Counted from the stretch's first letter, positions 1 to 8,035 are shown. The stretch: DNA of 18,618 nucleotides from Candidatus Hydrogenedentota bacterium (GCA_030430835.1 JAUIKJ010000005.1:1-18618), one strand, 5' to 3'. Numbers and translations: made by a program. The notes: generated from the letters alone by a model not told the origin.

Positions 1-470
1 TCGTCTATCCCGAGGCCTTCGTCGTGGATATGAACGAGGAGGATGAATTCGGTTTCGTGGCCGAAGGCGCGGATATCCGCGAAGGCGAGTCCTGGGGCGT
101 GGGCACGGTGGTGATTTCCTGGGAAGATGTGATTACCGACACCCATGCCTTCGATGGGCGCAACATCATCCTGCACGAGTTCGCGCACCAACTCTATGAC
201 CATGGCGAGCCGCGGCTGCCCGACACCGCCACGGCCGAGGCCTGGCGCGCGTGTTTCGATGCCGCCTATGCGGCGCATGCAGATGCTGTGGCGCGGGATG
301 AAGAAGGATTACTTGACCCCTATGGCGCCGAGGATCCCGCCGAGTTCTTCTCGGTGATTACCGAGACCTTTTTTGAACTCCCCCAGGAAATGCGGGAGGT
401 GCACCCGGATCTCTACGCCCAATTGTGCGCAGTGTACCGGCAGAATCCGGCGGCGTATTTCGATCGTTGA
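1..470 (+). CDS. mtfA: MtfA-family (M90) zinc metallopeptidase, 3' part
   Basis: The reading frame is already open at the left edge (codons from position 3 read VYPEAFVVDM), so the start lies outside the window and the visible part is the C-terminal ~156 residues. The zinc-binding motif HEFAHQLYD is encoded at about 172-198, followed by the DPYGAEDPAEFFSVITETFF segment, whose Glu residues match the downstream helix of M90 peptidases. The C-terminus (FDR) matches the usual end of MtfA, which has roughly 250-270 residues. In Enterobacteria MtfA is a cytosolic peptidase that interacts with the glucose-regulatory repressor Mlc; nothing here shows that this partner exists in this organism. The family motif normally reads HExxHxLD, and here a Tyr stands between Leu and Asp. 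The gene converges on the GMC oxidoreductase, with 36 nt between the stops and no obvious hairpin. Confidence 0.88.
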   Translation, partial: VYPEAFVVDMNEEDEFGFVAEGADIREGESWGVGTVVISWEDVITDTHAFDGRNIILHEFAHQLYDHGEPRLPDTATAEAWRACFDAAYAAHADAVARDEEGLLDPYGAEDPAEFFSVITETFFELPQEMREVHPDLYAQLCAVYRQNPAAYFDR

Positions 471-506
471 GCTTGGTGCGCCGAGGTTGCGGCCACGAAC
501 GTGCGC

Positions 507-2072
507 TTAGGAAAGTGCCCGAATCAGATCCGCAGCCTTCTCCCCGATCATGATCGCGGGCGCATTCGTGTTGCCACCAACAATCTCCGGCATGATCGAG
601 GCATCGGCCACGCGCAGCCCCTCGATGCCGTGTACACACAGTGCCGGGTCAACGACCGCCATCGGATCCGTCCCCATCTTGCAGGTGCCGACCGGGTGAT
701 ACAAGGTTTCGGCGCGTTCACGCAGAAAGTCCGCGATGGCTTCGTCCGACTGCCGATCCGCGCCCGGGAAATACTCCTTGCCGCGCCAGGGATCGAGCGC
801 GGCCTGCGCGGCGATTTCGCGGCAGAGGCGCGTGCCCCGTACAAGCGTGTCAACATCCGCTTGCGCGTCGAAGTAGTTGGCATCGATCGCGGGCTTGTCG
901 CGCGGGTCCGGTGTGCTCAGCCGGATACAGCCGCGGCTCTCGGGGTGGAGAAGCGTGGGGCCGATGGCGAATCCATTGCCTTCGGGGCGCTCAAAGCCAT
1001 GGTTAACGTAGTAGCCCGGCGCGAAATGGATCTGTAAATCCGGCACTTCCAGGTCGGGCTGCGTTCGGAAGAAGCCACCGGCTTCCGCAATGTTCGACGT
1101 GAGCGGACCGCGGCGTAGTAGCAAGTAGCGCAGGAGGTTGGGCAAGGTCTCCTCAGAGTCGAGGGTGTCCTTGCGCAGGCTGGTGAACATGACGGAGCCG
1201 AGCAGGTGATCCTGCAGGTTCTCTCCGACGCCGGGGAGATCGTGCTGCACGCCGATGCCGAGCTCCTGCAATTGCGCACCGGGACCAATGCCGGACAAGA
1301 GGAGAATCTGCGGCGAACCAATCGCGCCCGCGCAGAGGATGACTTCGCGCCTGGCATGGAATGGGCGATTGTCTAGCTGAATTCCCGTGGCGCGGTTGCC
1401 CTCGAGGATCACGCGGTGGACCTGCGCCTCCGTTTCTACGTGCAGGTTCGGACGAGACAATGCCGGGCGTAGAAAGGCGTCCGCCGCGCTGTGCCGCGCG
1501 CCACGGTGTTGCGTTACCTGGTAGAAGCCGCAGCCTTCCGGTTCGGGGACGTTAAAGTCGGGGATGTGCCGATGGCCCGCCTGCGTGCAGGCCGCGACAA
1601 AGGCGCGCGAAACCGCATGTACATGCCGGCTGTCATCCACACGAAGCTCGCCGTCGGCGCGATGATACTCGGAAACTCCCGGATGCTGACCTTCACCGCG
1701 CAGGAAAAAGGGAAGCACATCGTCGTAGCCCCAGCCCGTGTTGCCCAGGTCGCGCCAGCGATCATAGTCGCGCCGATGCCCGCGGATGTAGATCATTGCA
1801 TTGATCGAGCTGCAGCCGCCAAGCAGCTTGCCGCGCGGCCAGTACATGGCCCGGTCCTTCATGTGTGGCTGGGGAAGCGTGTGGTAATCCCAGTCGGCGG
1901 GACCCTTGAAGAGCTTCGCGAAGGCGGCGGGAATACGGACCTCCCGGGCGTCGTCCTGGCCGCCGGCCTCCAGGAGGCAGACCGAGACCTGCGCATCTGC
2001 AGAGAGCCGGTTCGCGAGCACACATCCGGCGGAACCCGCCCCCACAATGATGTAATCGTAGGTGTCCGGCAA
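507..2072 (-). CDS. GMC-family FAD-dependent oxidoreductase (choline/alcohol dehydrogenase-like)
   Basis: This 521-residue flavoenzyme probably oxidises an alcohol group on an unknown substrate. The N-terminal FAD-binding motif GAGSAG is at residues 11-16, followed by LLEAGG at 34-38. The first GMC signature region (GKLLGGCSSINAMIYIRG) is at 81-98 and the second (GAIGSPQILLLSGIG) at 249-263. The expected catalytic pair is present as His459 in YHPVGTCKMG and an Asn in GGNTNAP at about 499-505. Length and motifs resemble choline dehydrogenase/BetA-like proteins, but no betaine gene lies nearby, so the substrate is open. The start is TTG at 2070-2072, because the nearby ATG at 2080-2082 is in another frame. 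A G-rich Shine-Dalgarno (GGGGG) lies about 10 nt upstream of the TTG. It is last in the leftward gene run, 72 nt after the sugar-phosphate transferase, and may be cotranscribed without sharing its pathway. Confidence 0.93.
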   Translation of the reverse strand: MPDTYDYIIVGAGSAGCVLANRLSADAQVSVCLLEAGGQDDAREVRIPAAFAKLFKGPADWDYHTLPQPHMKDRAMYWPRGKLLGGCSSINAMIYIRGHRRDYDRWRDLGNTGWGYDDVLPFFLRGEGQHPGVSEYHRADGELRVDDSRHVHAVSRAFVAACTQAGHRHIPDFNVPEPEGCGFYQVTQHRGARHSAADAFLRPALSRPNLHVETEAQVHRVILEGNRATGIQLDNRPFHARREVILCAGAIGSPQILLLSGIGPGAQLQELGIGVQHDLPGVGENLQDHLLGSVMFTSLRKDTLDSEETLPNLLRYLLLRRGPLTSNIAEAGGFFRTQPDLEVPDLQIHFAPGYYVNHGFERPEGNGFAIGPTLLHPESRGCIRLSTPDPRDKPAIDANYFDAQADVDTLVRGTRLCREIAAQAALDPWRGKEYFPGADRQSDEAIADFLRERAETLYHPVGTCKMGTDPMAVVDPALCVHGIEGLRVADASIMPEIVGGNTNAPAIMIGEKAADLIRALS

Positions 2073-2144
2073 GGCGCGTCATCCCCCTTCCGTCGTCGTG
2101 GGCACCGTCCCATGGTACTCCGAAGGCGCGGGAATGCCAAGCGC

Positions 2145-3200
2145 CTAGTCGCGTTGCGCGAGGCCCTCGATATAACGGAGCACGACCACGCCAAAGACAA
2201 TGGCCATGGCGGCAAGTACGAGGATGAGCGCGCTGTAATTGGGCGGTACTACCGAGAGGATAAAGGCCATCAGGCCAAGGCAGATGGAGATGTAGTAGAG
2301 CGAAAGCACCACCTGTCGCTGAGTGAGGCCAAGGTCGAGGAGGCGATGATGGAGGTGGTTGCGATCCGGGGTGAAGAACTTGCCCGCGCGTGCGCGCATC
2401 AGGCGGCGGTAAAAGCTGAGAATCGTGTCGAGGATCGGCACCGCCATCACGACCATCGGCACGGCGAGTGCAATGGTGGTGATGCCTTTTTGCTGCTCGA
2501 CCAGCGTCGAGATGCCGAGGACATAGCCGAGAAAGAGGGCACCGGCATCGCCCATAAAGATGCTCGCGGGATTGAAGTTGAAGAGCAAAAAGGCACCCGT
2601 GCAACCCATGAGATAGGCCATGAACAGGCAGGAAACGATCTGGCCGTTCTTGAAGCCGATCGCGAAGATCGACGCCGCGCAGATAAACACCAGGCCCGCC
2701 GCAAGGCCATCGAGGCCATCCGAGAAGTTTACCGCGTTGATAATGCCCGCAATCCACAATGGCGTGATGATTGCCGCGAGCCATTCGGCACGGAGGATCC
2801 CGAAGGGGGTGGCGATATCCCCCGTACGGAATGCCCAGAAATAGAGGATCGCCATCAGGAACAATTCAATGATCAGTTTCTTCAGGCTGCCCATGTCCAC
2901 GATATCGTCGTAGAGTCCCATCAGCACAATGACGCCACCCATCATCGCAATCGGAAAGAAATGCGGCAGGCTGAATTGCGGGTAGAAGGCCTCGATAAAC
3001 AGGCCCGCGCCGAGGAAGCAGAAATAGAAGGGGACGCCCCCGAGATAGGGGATTACACGGCCGTGCACCTTGCGTGCTTCGGAGGGGCGATCAACGATGT
3101 CGAGCTTGCGCGCCAGCGCGCGGAACACGGGCACCAACAGGGCAGTGCCCAGGAAACTGCTGCCGAATATCGCGGCATAGAGTGCAACCGGGTGGTTCAT
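2145..3200 (-). CDS. Polyprenyl-phosphate N-acetylhexosamine-1-phosphate transferase (WecA/TagO/MraY superfamily, GT4)
   Basis: This 351-residue polytopic membrane enzyme transfers HexNAc-1-phosphate from a UDP-sugar to undecaprenyl phosphate, starting lipid-linked glycan assembly and releasing UMP. Family landmarks are in order: hydrophobic N-terminus; KVHGRVIPYLGG at 44-55; the Asp pair LYDDIVD at 96-102; NAVNFSDGLDGLAAG at 155-169; FMGDAGALFLG at 215-225; and the cytoplasmic PDRNHLHHRL at 278-287 (HxH type). That last motif favours WecA/TagO over MraY, as does the absence of peptidoglycan genes nearby. About ten hydrophobic segments alternate with short loops. The start ATG (3198-3200) overlaps the stop of the upstream ILEI-domain gene in an ATGA junction, implying translational coupling. 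The exact acceptor glycan (O-antigen, teichoic acid-like, capsule) cannot be read from this window. Confidence 0.93.
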   Translation of the reverse strand: MNHPVALYAAIFGSSFLGTALLVPVFRALARKLDIVDRPSEARKVHGRVIPYLGGVPFYFCFLGAGLFIEAFYPQFSLPHFFPIAMMGGVIVLMGLYDDIVDMGSLKKLIIELFLMAILYFWAFRTGDIATPFGILRAEWLAAIITPLWIAGIINAVNFSDGLDGLAAGLVFICAASIFAIGFKNGQIVSCLFMAYLMGCTGAFLLFNFNPASIFMGDAGALFLGYVLGISTLVEQQKGITTIALAVPMVVMAVPILDTILSFYRRLMRARAGKFFTPDRNHLHHRLLDLGLTQRQVVLSLYYISICLGLMAFILSVVPPNYSALILVLAAMAIVFGVVVLRYIEGLAQRD

Positions 3201-4240
3201 GGGGTGCTGTCTTCCCTTGCGAGTATGCCTACGACCACCGGGTGGCCGGGATAGCGCCGTCCGTCCAACTCGAATTCCGCGGGTGACCAGGCCTGAAGGG
3301 CGGTGCCCTCCGCGGCGCCCTTCACGCCGATGGCCGCGAAACTGTAGCGCAGACCAAAGAAGCGCGGGGTGCGGTCAACCCAGGCCTGCCGTTCCAGGCC
3401 GAAGCCGGCAAGCGCCGTTTCCAGCGCAGGCGTCATGTTGAGCGAGGCATCATCGGACACCGTAAAGGCGCCAATGCTGCCCGCGGGTGCGCCGTCGAGG
3501 AACTCCAGCATGCGCATGGCTTCCTCCAGATCGTCCCAGAGATCGAAGGTGCCCAACTGCACCACCTGCCCGATCAGCGGGTCGATGATCGCGGCATGCA
3601 GGCCGCGCCGGTGCTTGGCATAGTCCCGGCCGCGCAACAGCAGGTGCGCACCTTGCGTCCCCCCCGTCCCGCCCGCGCTGAACACGAAAATGTCTACCGG
3701 GCACTGGACGCCCGTCGTGCCAATCTCACCCATGGCAATGCCGCCCCCACCCGTGAGCCAGAGCAGGCCGGCCTTCTGGCGGAAGGTGAAATCGTCCGCG
3801 GCATCACCAAAACGCAGATTGCGACCAAGCGTGGCGAAGCAGGTGTTCATATACTGTTGCGCATCCTTGCTCGGCGCAGGCAGAACGACCGCATCGAAGG
3901 CATTCCGGCCCGCGTTCGCGATGGCCTCGATACGACTGGAGGGCGGTGCCTGCAGGGCCGTGTAGAATTCTGCGAGGTGCGCGACCGGCCCCCTTTCGCC
4001 CTGTGCGGCGAGGCGCGCATAGGGCCGCGCGACCGGCGGGCGAAAGCGCGTGATACCGGTCTGAAGCGCCGCGCGCGCGCGCGCGGGATCCGTGGCCTCC
4101 AGCGATTCGGCCAGCGCGATGAAGTTCGCGGGATCGTGGAGTACTTGATAGTGGTGCACCGGCTGCCATACCGCGGCGAAGGCGGCGAACACCGCGAGCA
4201 CGATGATCCAGAGTATGGCCACACGTCTGAAGGGCGTCAT
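3197..4240 (-). CDS. Membrane-anchored protein with C-terminal ILEI/PANDER (FAM3-like) domain
   Basis: This 347-residue protein has an uncleaved-looking N-terminal hydrophobic segment (residues 7-25 after MTPFRR), so it is probably anchored with the rest outside the cytoplasm. Residues 30-180 are an unassigned Ala-rich region, possibly helical. From about 183 to 320 the pattern matches the ILEI/PANDER fold: a strand plus Gly-rich turn (FVFSAGGTGG), RGLHAAIIDPLIGQVV at 212-227, TFDLWDD at 231-237, FTVSDDASLNMT at 259-270, and YSFAAIGVKGAAEGTALQ at 299-316. In eukaryotes this domain occurs in FAM3 cytokine-like proteins and in the stem of POMGnT1, where it binds carbohydrate. The gene sits between udk and the HexNAc-1-P transferase and overlaps the latter by 4 nt, so a glycan-binding or glycan-transfer role is a reasonable inference. 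The domain call rests on motif recall, not a profile search. No strong Shine-Dalgarno is visible. Confidence 0.78.
   Translation of the reverse strand: MTPFRRVAILWIIVLAVFAAFAAVWQPVHHYQVLHDPANFIALAESLEATDPARARAALQTGITRFRPPVARPYARLAAQGERGPVAHLAEFYTALQAPPSSRIEAIANAGRNAFDAVVLPAPSKDAQQYMNTCFATLGRNLRFGDAADDFTFRQKAGLLWLTGGGGIAMGEIGTTGVQCPVDIFVFSAGGTGGTQGAHLLLRGRDYAKHRRGLHAAIIDPLIGQVVQLGTFDLWDDLEEAMRMLEFLDGAPAGSIGAFTVSDDASLNMTPALETALAGFGLERQAWVDRTPRFFGLRYSFAAIGVKGAAEGTALQAWSPAEFELDGRRYPGHPVVVGILAREDSTP
4071..4085. repeat. Short GC dinucleotide run inside the ILEI-domain gene
   Basis: An uninterrupted alternating GC tract of 15 nt lies within the coding region for the ARARAA stretch (about residues 53-58). 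It is simply Ala/Arg codons in a GC-rich gene. It could in principle slip or adopt Z-DNA, but there is no evidence that it does. Confidence 0.5.
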
Positions 4241-4330
4241 GATAGAAGATTGGTTTCCCGTGGATTCGCGTGCCGGAGCGGCTGCCCCATCCTAATGGAT
4301 GCGAGGCCACTGTTGCCACGATAGCCGGCC

Positions 4331-4948
4331 CTACGCGCGGCTGTCGCCGAGTTTCTTGAGGACCTCGACGGCGAGGATGTCGACATCGCCCGCAATCTCG
4401 AGGCCGTGCAGGACCAGGTCGGCGTGGTGCTTGGCCGGTTCGACGAAGCGATCATGCATGGGCCGTGTTTGCGTAAGGTATTGTTCGACGATTTTGTTGA
4501 CCGTGCGGCCGCGGTCAGCCATGTCACGACGAAGCCGGCGAATGAAGCGCAGGTCCGCGGCCAGGTCGATGAAGACCTTGAGCGCCATCACCTTGCGGAG
4601 CATCTCGTCACCCAGCACATGAATTCCTTCGACCAGCACGACTTCGGCCGGTTCGATCACGATCGTCTCTGCGCGACGGAGGTGCTCGGCGTAGTCATAC
4701 TGCGGCGCTTTAATGGCCTTGCCCGCCAAGAGTTCTTCCACGTGCTGGATGAGCAGGGGTGTTTCCAGAGCTGCAGGATAGTCGTAGTCCATCTTCGCCC
4801 GTTCTTCCGGGGTGAGATGGCGCATGTCCCGGTAGTACCAGTCATGCTCCAAGAGCACGGCGCGGTTGGCGAGGCGTTTCGACAGCGCACGGGCAACGGA
4901 GGACTTCCCCGATCCTGTTCCGCCGGCGATACCGACACAAATCGGCAT
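4331..4948 (-). CDS. udk: Uridine kinase
   Basis: This cytosolic enzyme of pyrimidine salvage phosphorylates uridine or cytidine to UMP or CMP using ATP or GTP. The 205-residue length is typical of Udk. The P-loop GGTGSGKSS is at residues 9-17; EHDWYYRD at 34-41 corresponds to the usual D-x-YYKD nucleoside-binding segment; DYDYPAALETPLL at 54-66 corresponds to NYDHPDAFD. VLVEGIHVL at 104-112 is the Walker B-like strand. The lid-region arginines (RFIRRLRRDMADRGRT, 134-149) and the late MHDRFVEPAKHHADLV segment are also typical. The usual first Asp of the YY motif is His here (EHDWYY), but the following Asp is kept. A GGAG Shine-Dalgarno sits 8 nt before the ATG, and only 5 nt separate it from the DUF4202 stop, so the two are clearly cotranscribed. 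Downstream, 90 nt precede the ILEI-domain gene. Confidence 0.95.
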   Translation of the reverse strand: MPICVGIAGGTGSGKSSVARALSKRLANRAVLLEHDWYYRDMRHLTPEERAKMDYDYPAALETPLLIQHVEELLAGKAIKAPQYDYAEHLRRAETIVIEPAEVVLVEGIHVLGDEMLRKVMALKVFIDLAADLRFIRRLRRDMADRGRTVNKIVEQYLTQTRPMHDRFVEPAKHHADLVLHGLEIAGDVDILAVEVLKKLGDSRA

Positions 4949-4953
4949 GGCGA

Positions 4954-5556
4954 CTACTCCGCACTCTTGGTGCCGAGGGCTTCTTCAATTAGTCCGCGCA
5001 ACTCCGGCGCATAGTCGATCTCCAGCGCGAACTGATGTCCGATCTCGGTCATCTTGCCCCAGGTCTTCTGGACGATCCGAATCATCTTGTTGCGGCCGGT
5101 TTTTTCGGTGGTCTCGGCGAAGTGGTGCTCCAGAAAGACCAGGCACGCACAGTCCTCCAGCGACTGCATGTCCCAGTTTGTCGCCAGGCAGCGCTTCTCA
5201 AGGAGCGACTTGACCTTGTCGACGAATTCCTCATCATAGCCGGCCTCCTCGCAGATGGCGCCGGTCTTCTCGGCATGGTAATGGTAGAGCGTCTTGCGCC
5301 ACTCCAGATAGCCGCGCCGCCCGTCCGGGTAGTCGCTGCGGGGAATGTCCCAGCGGCGGATGTGCTGCGCGCGCGCGGCAATCTTCAGCGTGTCGGGGCA
5401 ATCCTCCGGGCGGCGTTTCTCGAGCCAAGTCGTCATCCGCTGGGAATACAGCAGCGCCGCCGGTACCGATTCGCCGTCCACCTCGACCTGGGTAGGATCC
5501 TCCGAATTGATCGCGTCGATCTTATCCAGCACGCCCTGTAGGCGTTCATCCATCAT
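4954..5556 (-). CDS. DUF4202 family protein
   Basis: This conserved protein of 200 residues has no established function that I can name. It is predicted soluble and mostly helical, with no signal peptide or membrane segment. Charged, family-typical blocks are visible: ARAQHIRRWDIPR at 60-73, YLEWRKTLYHYHA at about 83-95, and LEDCACLVFLEHHF at about 133-146. The repeated His, Asp and Glu residues in helices recall metal-binding helical domains of the HD type, but that is only an impression. I chose the first of two adjacent ATGs (5554-5556), because it forms an ATGA overlap with the stop of the zinc-ribbon gene and has a GGAG 11 nt upstream. The frame remains open upstream to 5661, but that extension lies inside the neighbouring gene and looks like shadow sequence. 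The stop is 5 nt before udk, linking it to nucleoside salvage by context. Confidence 0.87.
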   Translation of the reverse strand: MMDERLQGVLDKIDAINSEDPTQVEVDGESVPAALLYSQRMTTWLEKRRPEDCPDTLKIAARAQHIRRWDIPRSDYPDGRRGYLEWRKTLYHYHAEKTGAICEEAGYDEEFVDKVKSLLEKRCLATNWDMQSLEDCACLVFLEHHFAETTEKTGRNKMIRIVQKTWGKMTEIGHQFALEIDYAPELRGLIEEALGTKSAE

Positions 5557-6206
5557 GATTGTGCGGACTCCATTTGTTTCTTCTTTTCGGCCAGCGCAAC
5601 ACAACGTGCGATGCGCGTGTCCCAGTCGCCGGCCCAGCCCTGAAATTTCGCATTGAGGCATACCTTCCGGGCCTTGTCCGGCATGCCTTCCTGCTCCAGT
5701 ACCGTCGCGAGGTGAGAAAAGCCCACATGCTCCGGTAGCGGTTTCTTATAGGCAAACTCGAGATGCTGCTTTACATAGGGAGCAATCGCAATCATCTGGT
5801 GGCTCGCCTGGATTGCGAGGCCCTTGGCCAGCGGATCCGATTTGCCACGCGCGCAATAGCTGCGAATCACTTCCTGCAGGGTGTAGTGCAAGGCTTCAAT
5901 GTCGCGGGTAATCGGCATCATTGCCACCGGCGACGCCGGGCGCGCGGTGCCATTGCCGTTTCCGTTGGTCTTGTCGTGTTCGACATGCACCGGCGGCGGC
6001 GTGGGGTGCTGCGGCAGGGATTCGGCCGTTTCCGGGGGGATGGCATCGGCCACGATCTTGCCCGTGGCCGGATCTGTTTTCAGTTGCGGCGGCGCAATCC
6101 AGATCGTGATGACCCCGCCACACTTCATGCAGTTGCCCGTGCTCCCCAGGAACTCCTCGGAGACCTTCATCCGGGAATGGCAATGTGGGCAGTGAAAATC
6201 GATCAT
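5553..6206 (-). CDS. N-terminal zinc-ribbon protein with helical C-terminal region, function unknown
   Basis: This 217-residue protein begins with a four-cysteine zinc ribbon (Cys6-x2-Cys9 and Cys26-x2-Cys29, in FHCPHC and NCMKCGG). The type is akin to the MJ0042/finger-like ribbons common in planctomycete and deltaproteobacterial proteins. A Pro/Thr/Asn-rich linker (about 40-95, including a short NGNGNG run) follows. The C-terminal half, about 98-217, is predicted helical and carries a TPR-like repeat phrase (HLATVLEQEGMPDKARKVCLNA). No catalytic motif was recognised. It is the first gene of the leftward run, and its stop overlaps the DUF4202 start by 4 nt. A strong AGGAGG lies 31 nt before the ATG, too far to serve it in the usual way, and no in-frame ATG, GTG or TTG lies between. 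The ribbon might bind a protein, RNA or DNA partner; this is unresolved. Confidence 0.82.
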   Translation of the reverse strand: MIDFHCPHCHSRMKVSEEFLGSTGNCMKCGGVITIWIAPPQLKTDPATGKIVADAIPPETAESLPQHPTPPPVHVEHDKTNGNGNGTARPASPVAMMPITRDIEALHYTLQEVIRSYCARGKSDPLAKGLAIQASHQMIAIAPYVKQHLEFAYKKPLPEHVGFSHLATVLEQEGMPDKARKVCLNAKFQGWAGDWDTRIARCVALAEKKKQMESAQS

Positions 6207-6269
6207 GCGCGTAGACGCCGAGAGACCGCCGGCGTATCCTCCTAACCCTATTCTGCCCCAAGATACACG

Positions 6270-6309
6270 AAAAAGAAACGCGTTCCGGCAGATCGCTGCC
6301 GGAACGCGT
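6270..6309 (-). terminator. Intrinsic terminator of the acetolactate synthase gene
   Basis: A perfect 14-bp stem is formed by 6278-6291 (ACGCGTTCCGGCAG) and 6296-6309, with a 4-nt loop. Read on the minus strand it is followed by TTTCTTTTT. It sits 33 nt after the acetolactate synthase stop and therefore separates that gene from the leftward run starting at 6206. Confidence 0.93.
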
Positions 6310-6342
6310 CATTGTCGCAACTTCTGAGACGGGAATCCAGCC

Positions 6343-7989
6343 CTAGATGGGGCACACGATTTTGCCCAGTTTCTCGGTGAGGCGGTTGTTTTCCGCGGAA
6401 TCCGGTTGTACCGCGACCAGGGCGGGTTTCCCCGCATTAAAGGCCGCTTCCAGCGTGGGCTTGAAGTCTTCCGCCTTGTCCACGGTGAAACCTGCCCAAT
6501 GAAACAATTCCGCCAATTTCGCGAAATCCGGGTTGGTAAAGTTCAGGTCGGTGTGCCGCTTGTACTCATTGTCCTGCTTCCACTCGATCAGGCCGTATTT
6601 GTTGTCGACCCAGACGCACACCACAATGTTGGTGCCGAGGCGCGCGGCCGTTTCCATCTCCTGAATGTTCATCATCAGGCCGCCGTCGCCGCACATCGCA
6701 AGGACGCGACGGTCGGGGTAGACCATCTTCGCGGCGATCGCGCCGGGTAGCGAGAAACCCATCGAACAGAATCCGTTGGAGATGAGGCAGGTGTTCGGGG
6801 TGTCGCAATGATAGTAGCGGGCAATCCACATCTTGTGCGCACCGACATCGCTGAGCAGGATGTCCTCCGGCCCCAGTACCTCCCGGGTGTCCCAGAGAAT
6901 CTTCTGTGGGCGCACCAGCGGTCCGCCCGTGTCGTCCTTGTATTCCTCCAGGTCCGCAAGCATGTCGTTGCGCAGGGATCGGTGCTGGTTCGAGCGGAAG
7001 TCCAACTCGCCCGGCTTCGCGCGCTCGTTGAGCATCCAGAGCGTGTGGGCCAGATCACCGACCACCTCCTTCGTGCAGCGGTAGTCCTGATCAACCTCCG
7101 CCTGCTTGAAGTCGCAGTGGATGATCTTCTTGCCGGGCGCCTTGTTCCAGAGGCGCGGGTGATATTCGACGAGATCATAGCCCAGCGAGATGACCACATC
7201 CGCGCTGTCGAGTGCACAGTCCGGCAGGTCATGCGCCTGCAGGCCCGCGGTGAAGAGGTAACACTCGTGATCGCGCGGAATGCAGCCCTTGCCCATGAAG
7301 GTGCTGACCACGCCGATGCCGGTCGCGTCGACGAAACGCTGCAACTGTTTGCTCGCGCGTTTGCGGATGGCACCGTTGCCCGCGAAGATCACCGGGCGCT
7401 TGGCATTCTTGATGATGTCCCAGACCTGATCCATGATCTTGTCGTCCGCCACGGGACGCCGCACTTTCTCCGGGATAAAGGGCGTGCCTTCGACTTCCAT
7501 TTTTGCGATGTCTTCGGGCAGTTCCAGATGGCAGGCGCCGGGTTTCTCTTCCTCGGCGATACGGATGGCCTTGTGCACCACTTCGGGAATGATGTCCGGC
7601 CGGATGATCTGGTAGGCCCACTTCGTGATCGGTTCGAACATATGGACCACGTCCATCGCCTGGTGGCTTTCCTTGTGCAGGCGGCTGCTGCTTCCCTGGC
7701 CCGTGATGACCAGCATCGGCGCGCGGTCCATGTTGCCATCCGCCACACCGGTGACAAGGTTCGATGCGCCCGGGCCGAGGGTGCCCAGACAACCGGAAAC
7801 CTTGCCCGTCAGCCGGCCGTGCACGTCCGCCATGAAGGCCGCACCCTGCTCGTGGCGCGTGAGGACGAATTCAATCGGGGAGTCCTCCAGGGCCATCATG
7901 AAATCGGCGTTCTCTTCTCCCGGCACCCCGAAAATGTATTCGACGCCGTGGGCTTCAAGGCACTTGAGGAATAGCTGAGATGCGCGCAT
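6343..7989 (-). CDS. alsS: Acetolactate synthase, AlsS-like ThDP-dependent large subunit
   Basis: This 548-residue enzyme condenses two pyruvates to 2-acetolactate and CO2 using thiamine diphosphate. Domains run in order: N-terminal PYR domain with the catalytic Glu47 in LTRHEQGAAF; central domain at about 185-345 (RPVIFAGNGAIRKRAS); C-terminal PP domain with the ThDP/Mg motif GDGG (434-437) through VDNKYGLIEWKQ (461-472). The WKQ phrase is typical of catabolic AlsS-type and related stand-alone synthases. No ilvN regulatory subunit and no alsD decarboxylase lie adjacent. Some homologues are simply annotated IlvB-like, so the biosynthetic or catabolic role is undecided. I chose the ATG at 7987-7989 over the upstream in-frame start at 8085: AAGGA lies about 9 nt before it, MRASQLF is the usual N-terminus, and the upstream extension overlaps the promoter. 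Confidence 0.92.
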   Translation of the reverse strand: MRASQLFLKCLEAHGVEYIFGVPGEENADFMMALEDSPIEFVLTRHEQGAAFMADVHGRLTGKVSGCLGTLGPGASNLVTGVADGNMDRAPMLVITGQGSSSRLHKESHQAMDVVHMFEPITKWAYQIIRPDIIPEVVHKAIRIAEEEKPGACHLELPEDIAKMEVEGTPFIPEKVRRPVADDKIMDQVWDIIKNAKRPVIFAGNGAIRKRASKQLQRFVDATGIGVVSTFMGKGCIPRDHECYLFTAGLQAHDLPDCALDSADVVISLGYDLVEYHPRLWNKAPGKKIIHCDFKQAEVDQDYRCTKEVVGDLAHTLWMLNERAKPGELDFRSNQHRSLRNDMLADLEEYKDDTGGPLVRPQKILWDTREVLGPEDILLSDVGAHKMWIARYYHCDTPNTCLISNGFCSMGFSLPGAIAAKMVYPDRRVLAMCGDGGLMMNIQEMETAARLGTNIVVCVWVDNKYGLIEWKQDNEYKRHTDLNFTNPDFAKLAELFHWAGFTVDKAEDFKPTLEAAFNAGKPALVAVQPDSAENNRLTEKLGKIVCPI

Positions 7990-8035
7990 TGGACGGGTTC
8001 CTTCTTCCGTGGCGTGGGTCAACACTACTCGGCGT

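Noticed and set aside
1491..3254. Long plus-strand open frame (587 codons) opposite the GMC and sugar-phosphate transferase genes
   Set aside because: It lies antisense to two genes with full family motifs, and its own translation is rich in His, Arg and Glu without recognisable domains. This is typical of a GC-rich shadow frame.
4241..4330. Possible small RNA or tRNA in the 90-nt gap between udk and the ILEI-domain gene
   Set aside because: No cloverleaf, T-loop consensus or strong hairpin; only a 5-bp stem near CATCCTAATGGATG.
6808..7974. Plus-strand open frame (388 codons) opposite acetolactate synthase
   Set aside because: It is fully antisense to a gene with intact ThDP motifs, and no motifs are visible in the shadow translation.
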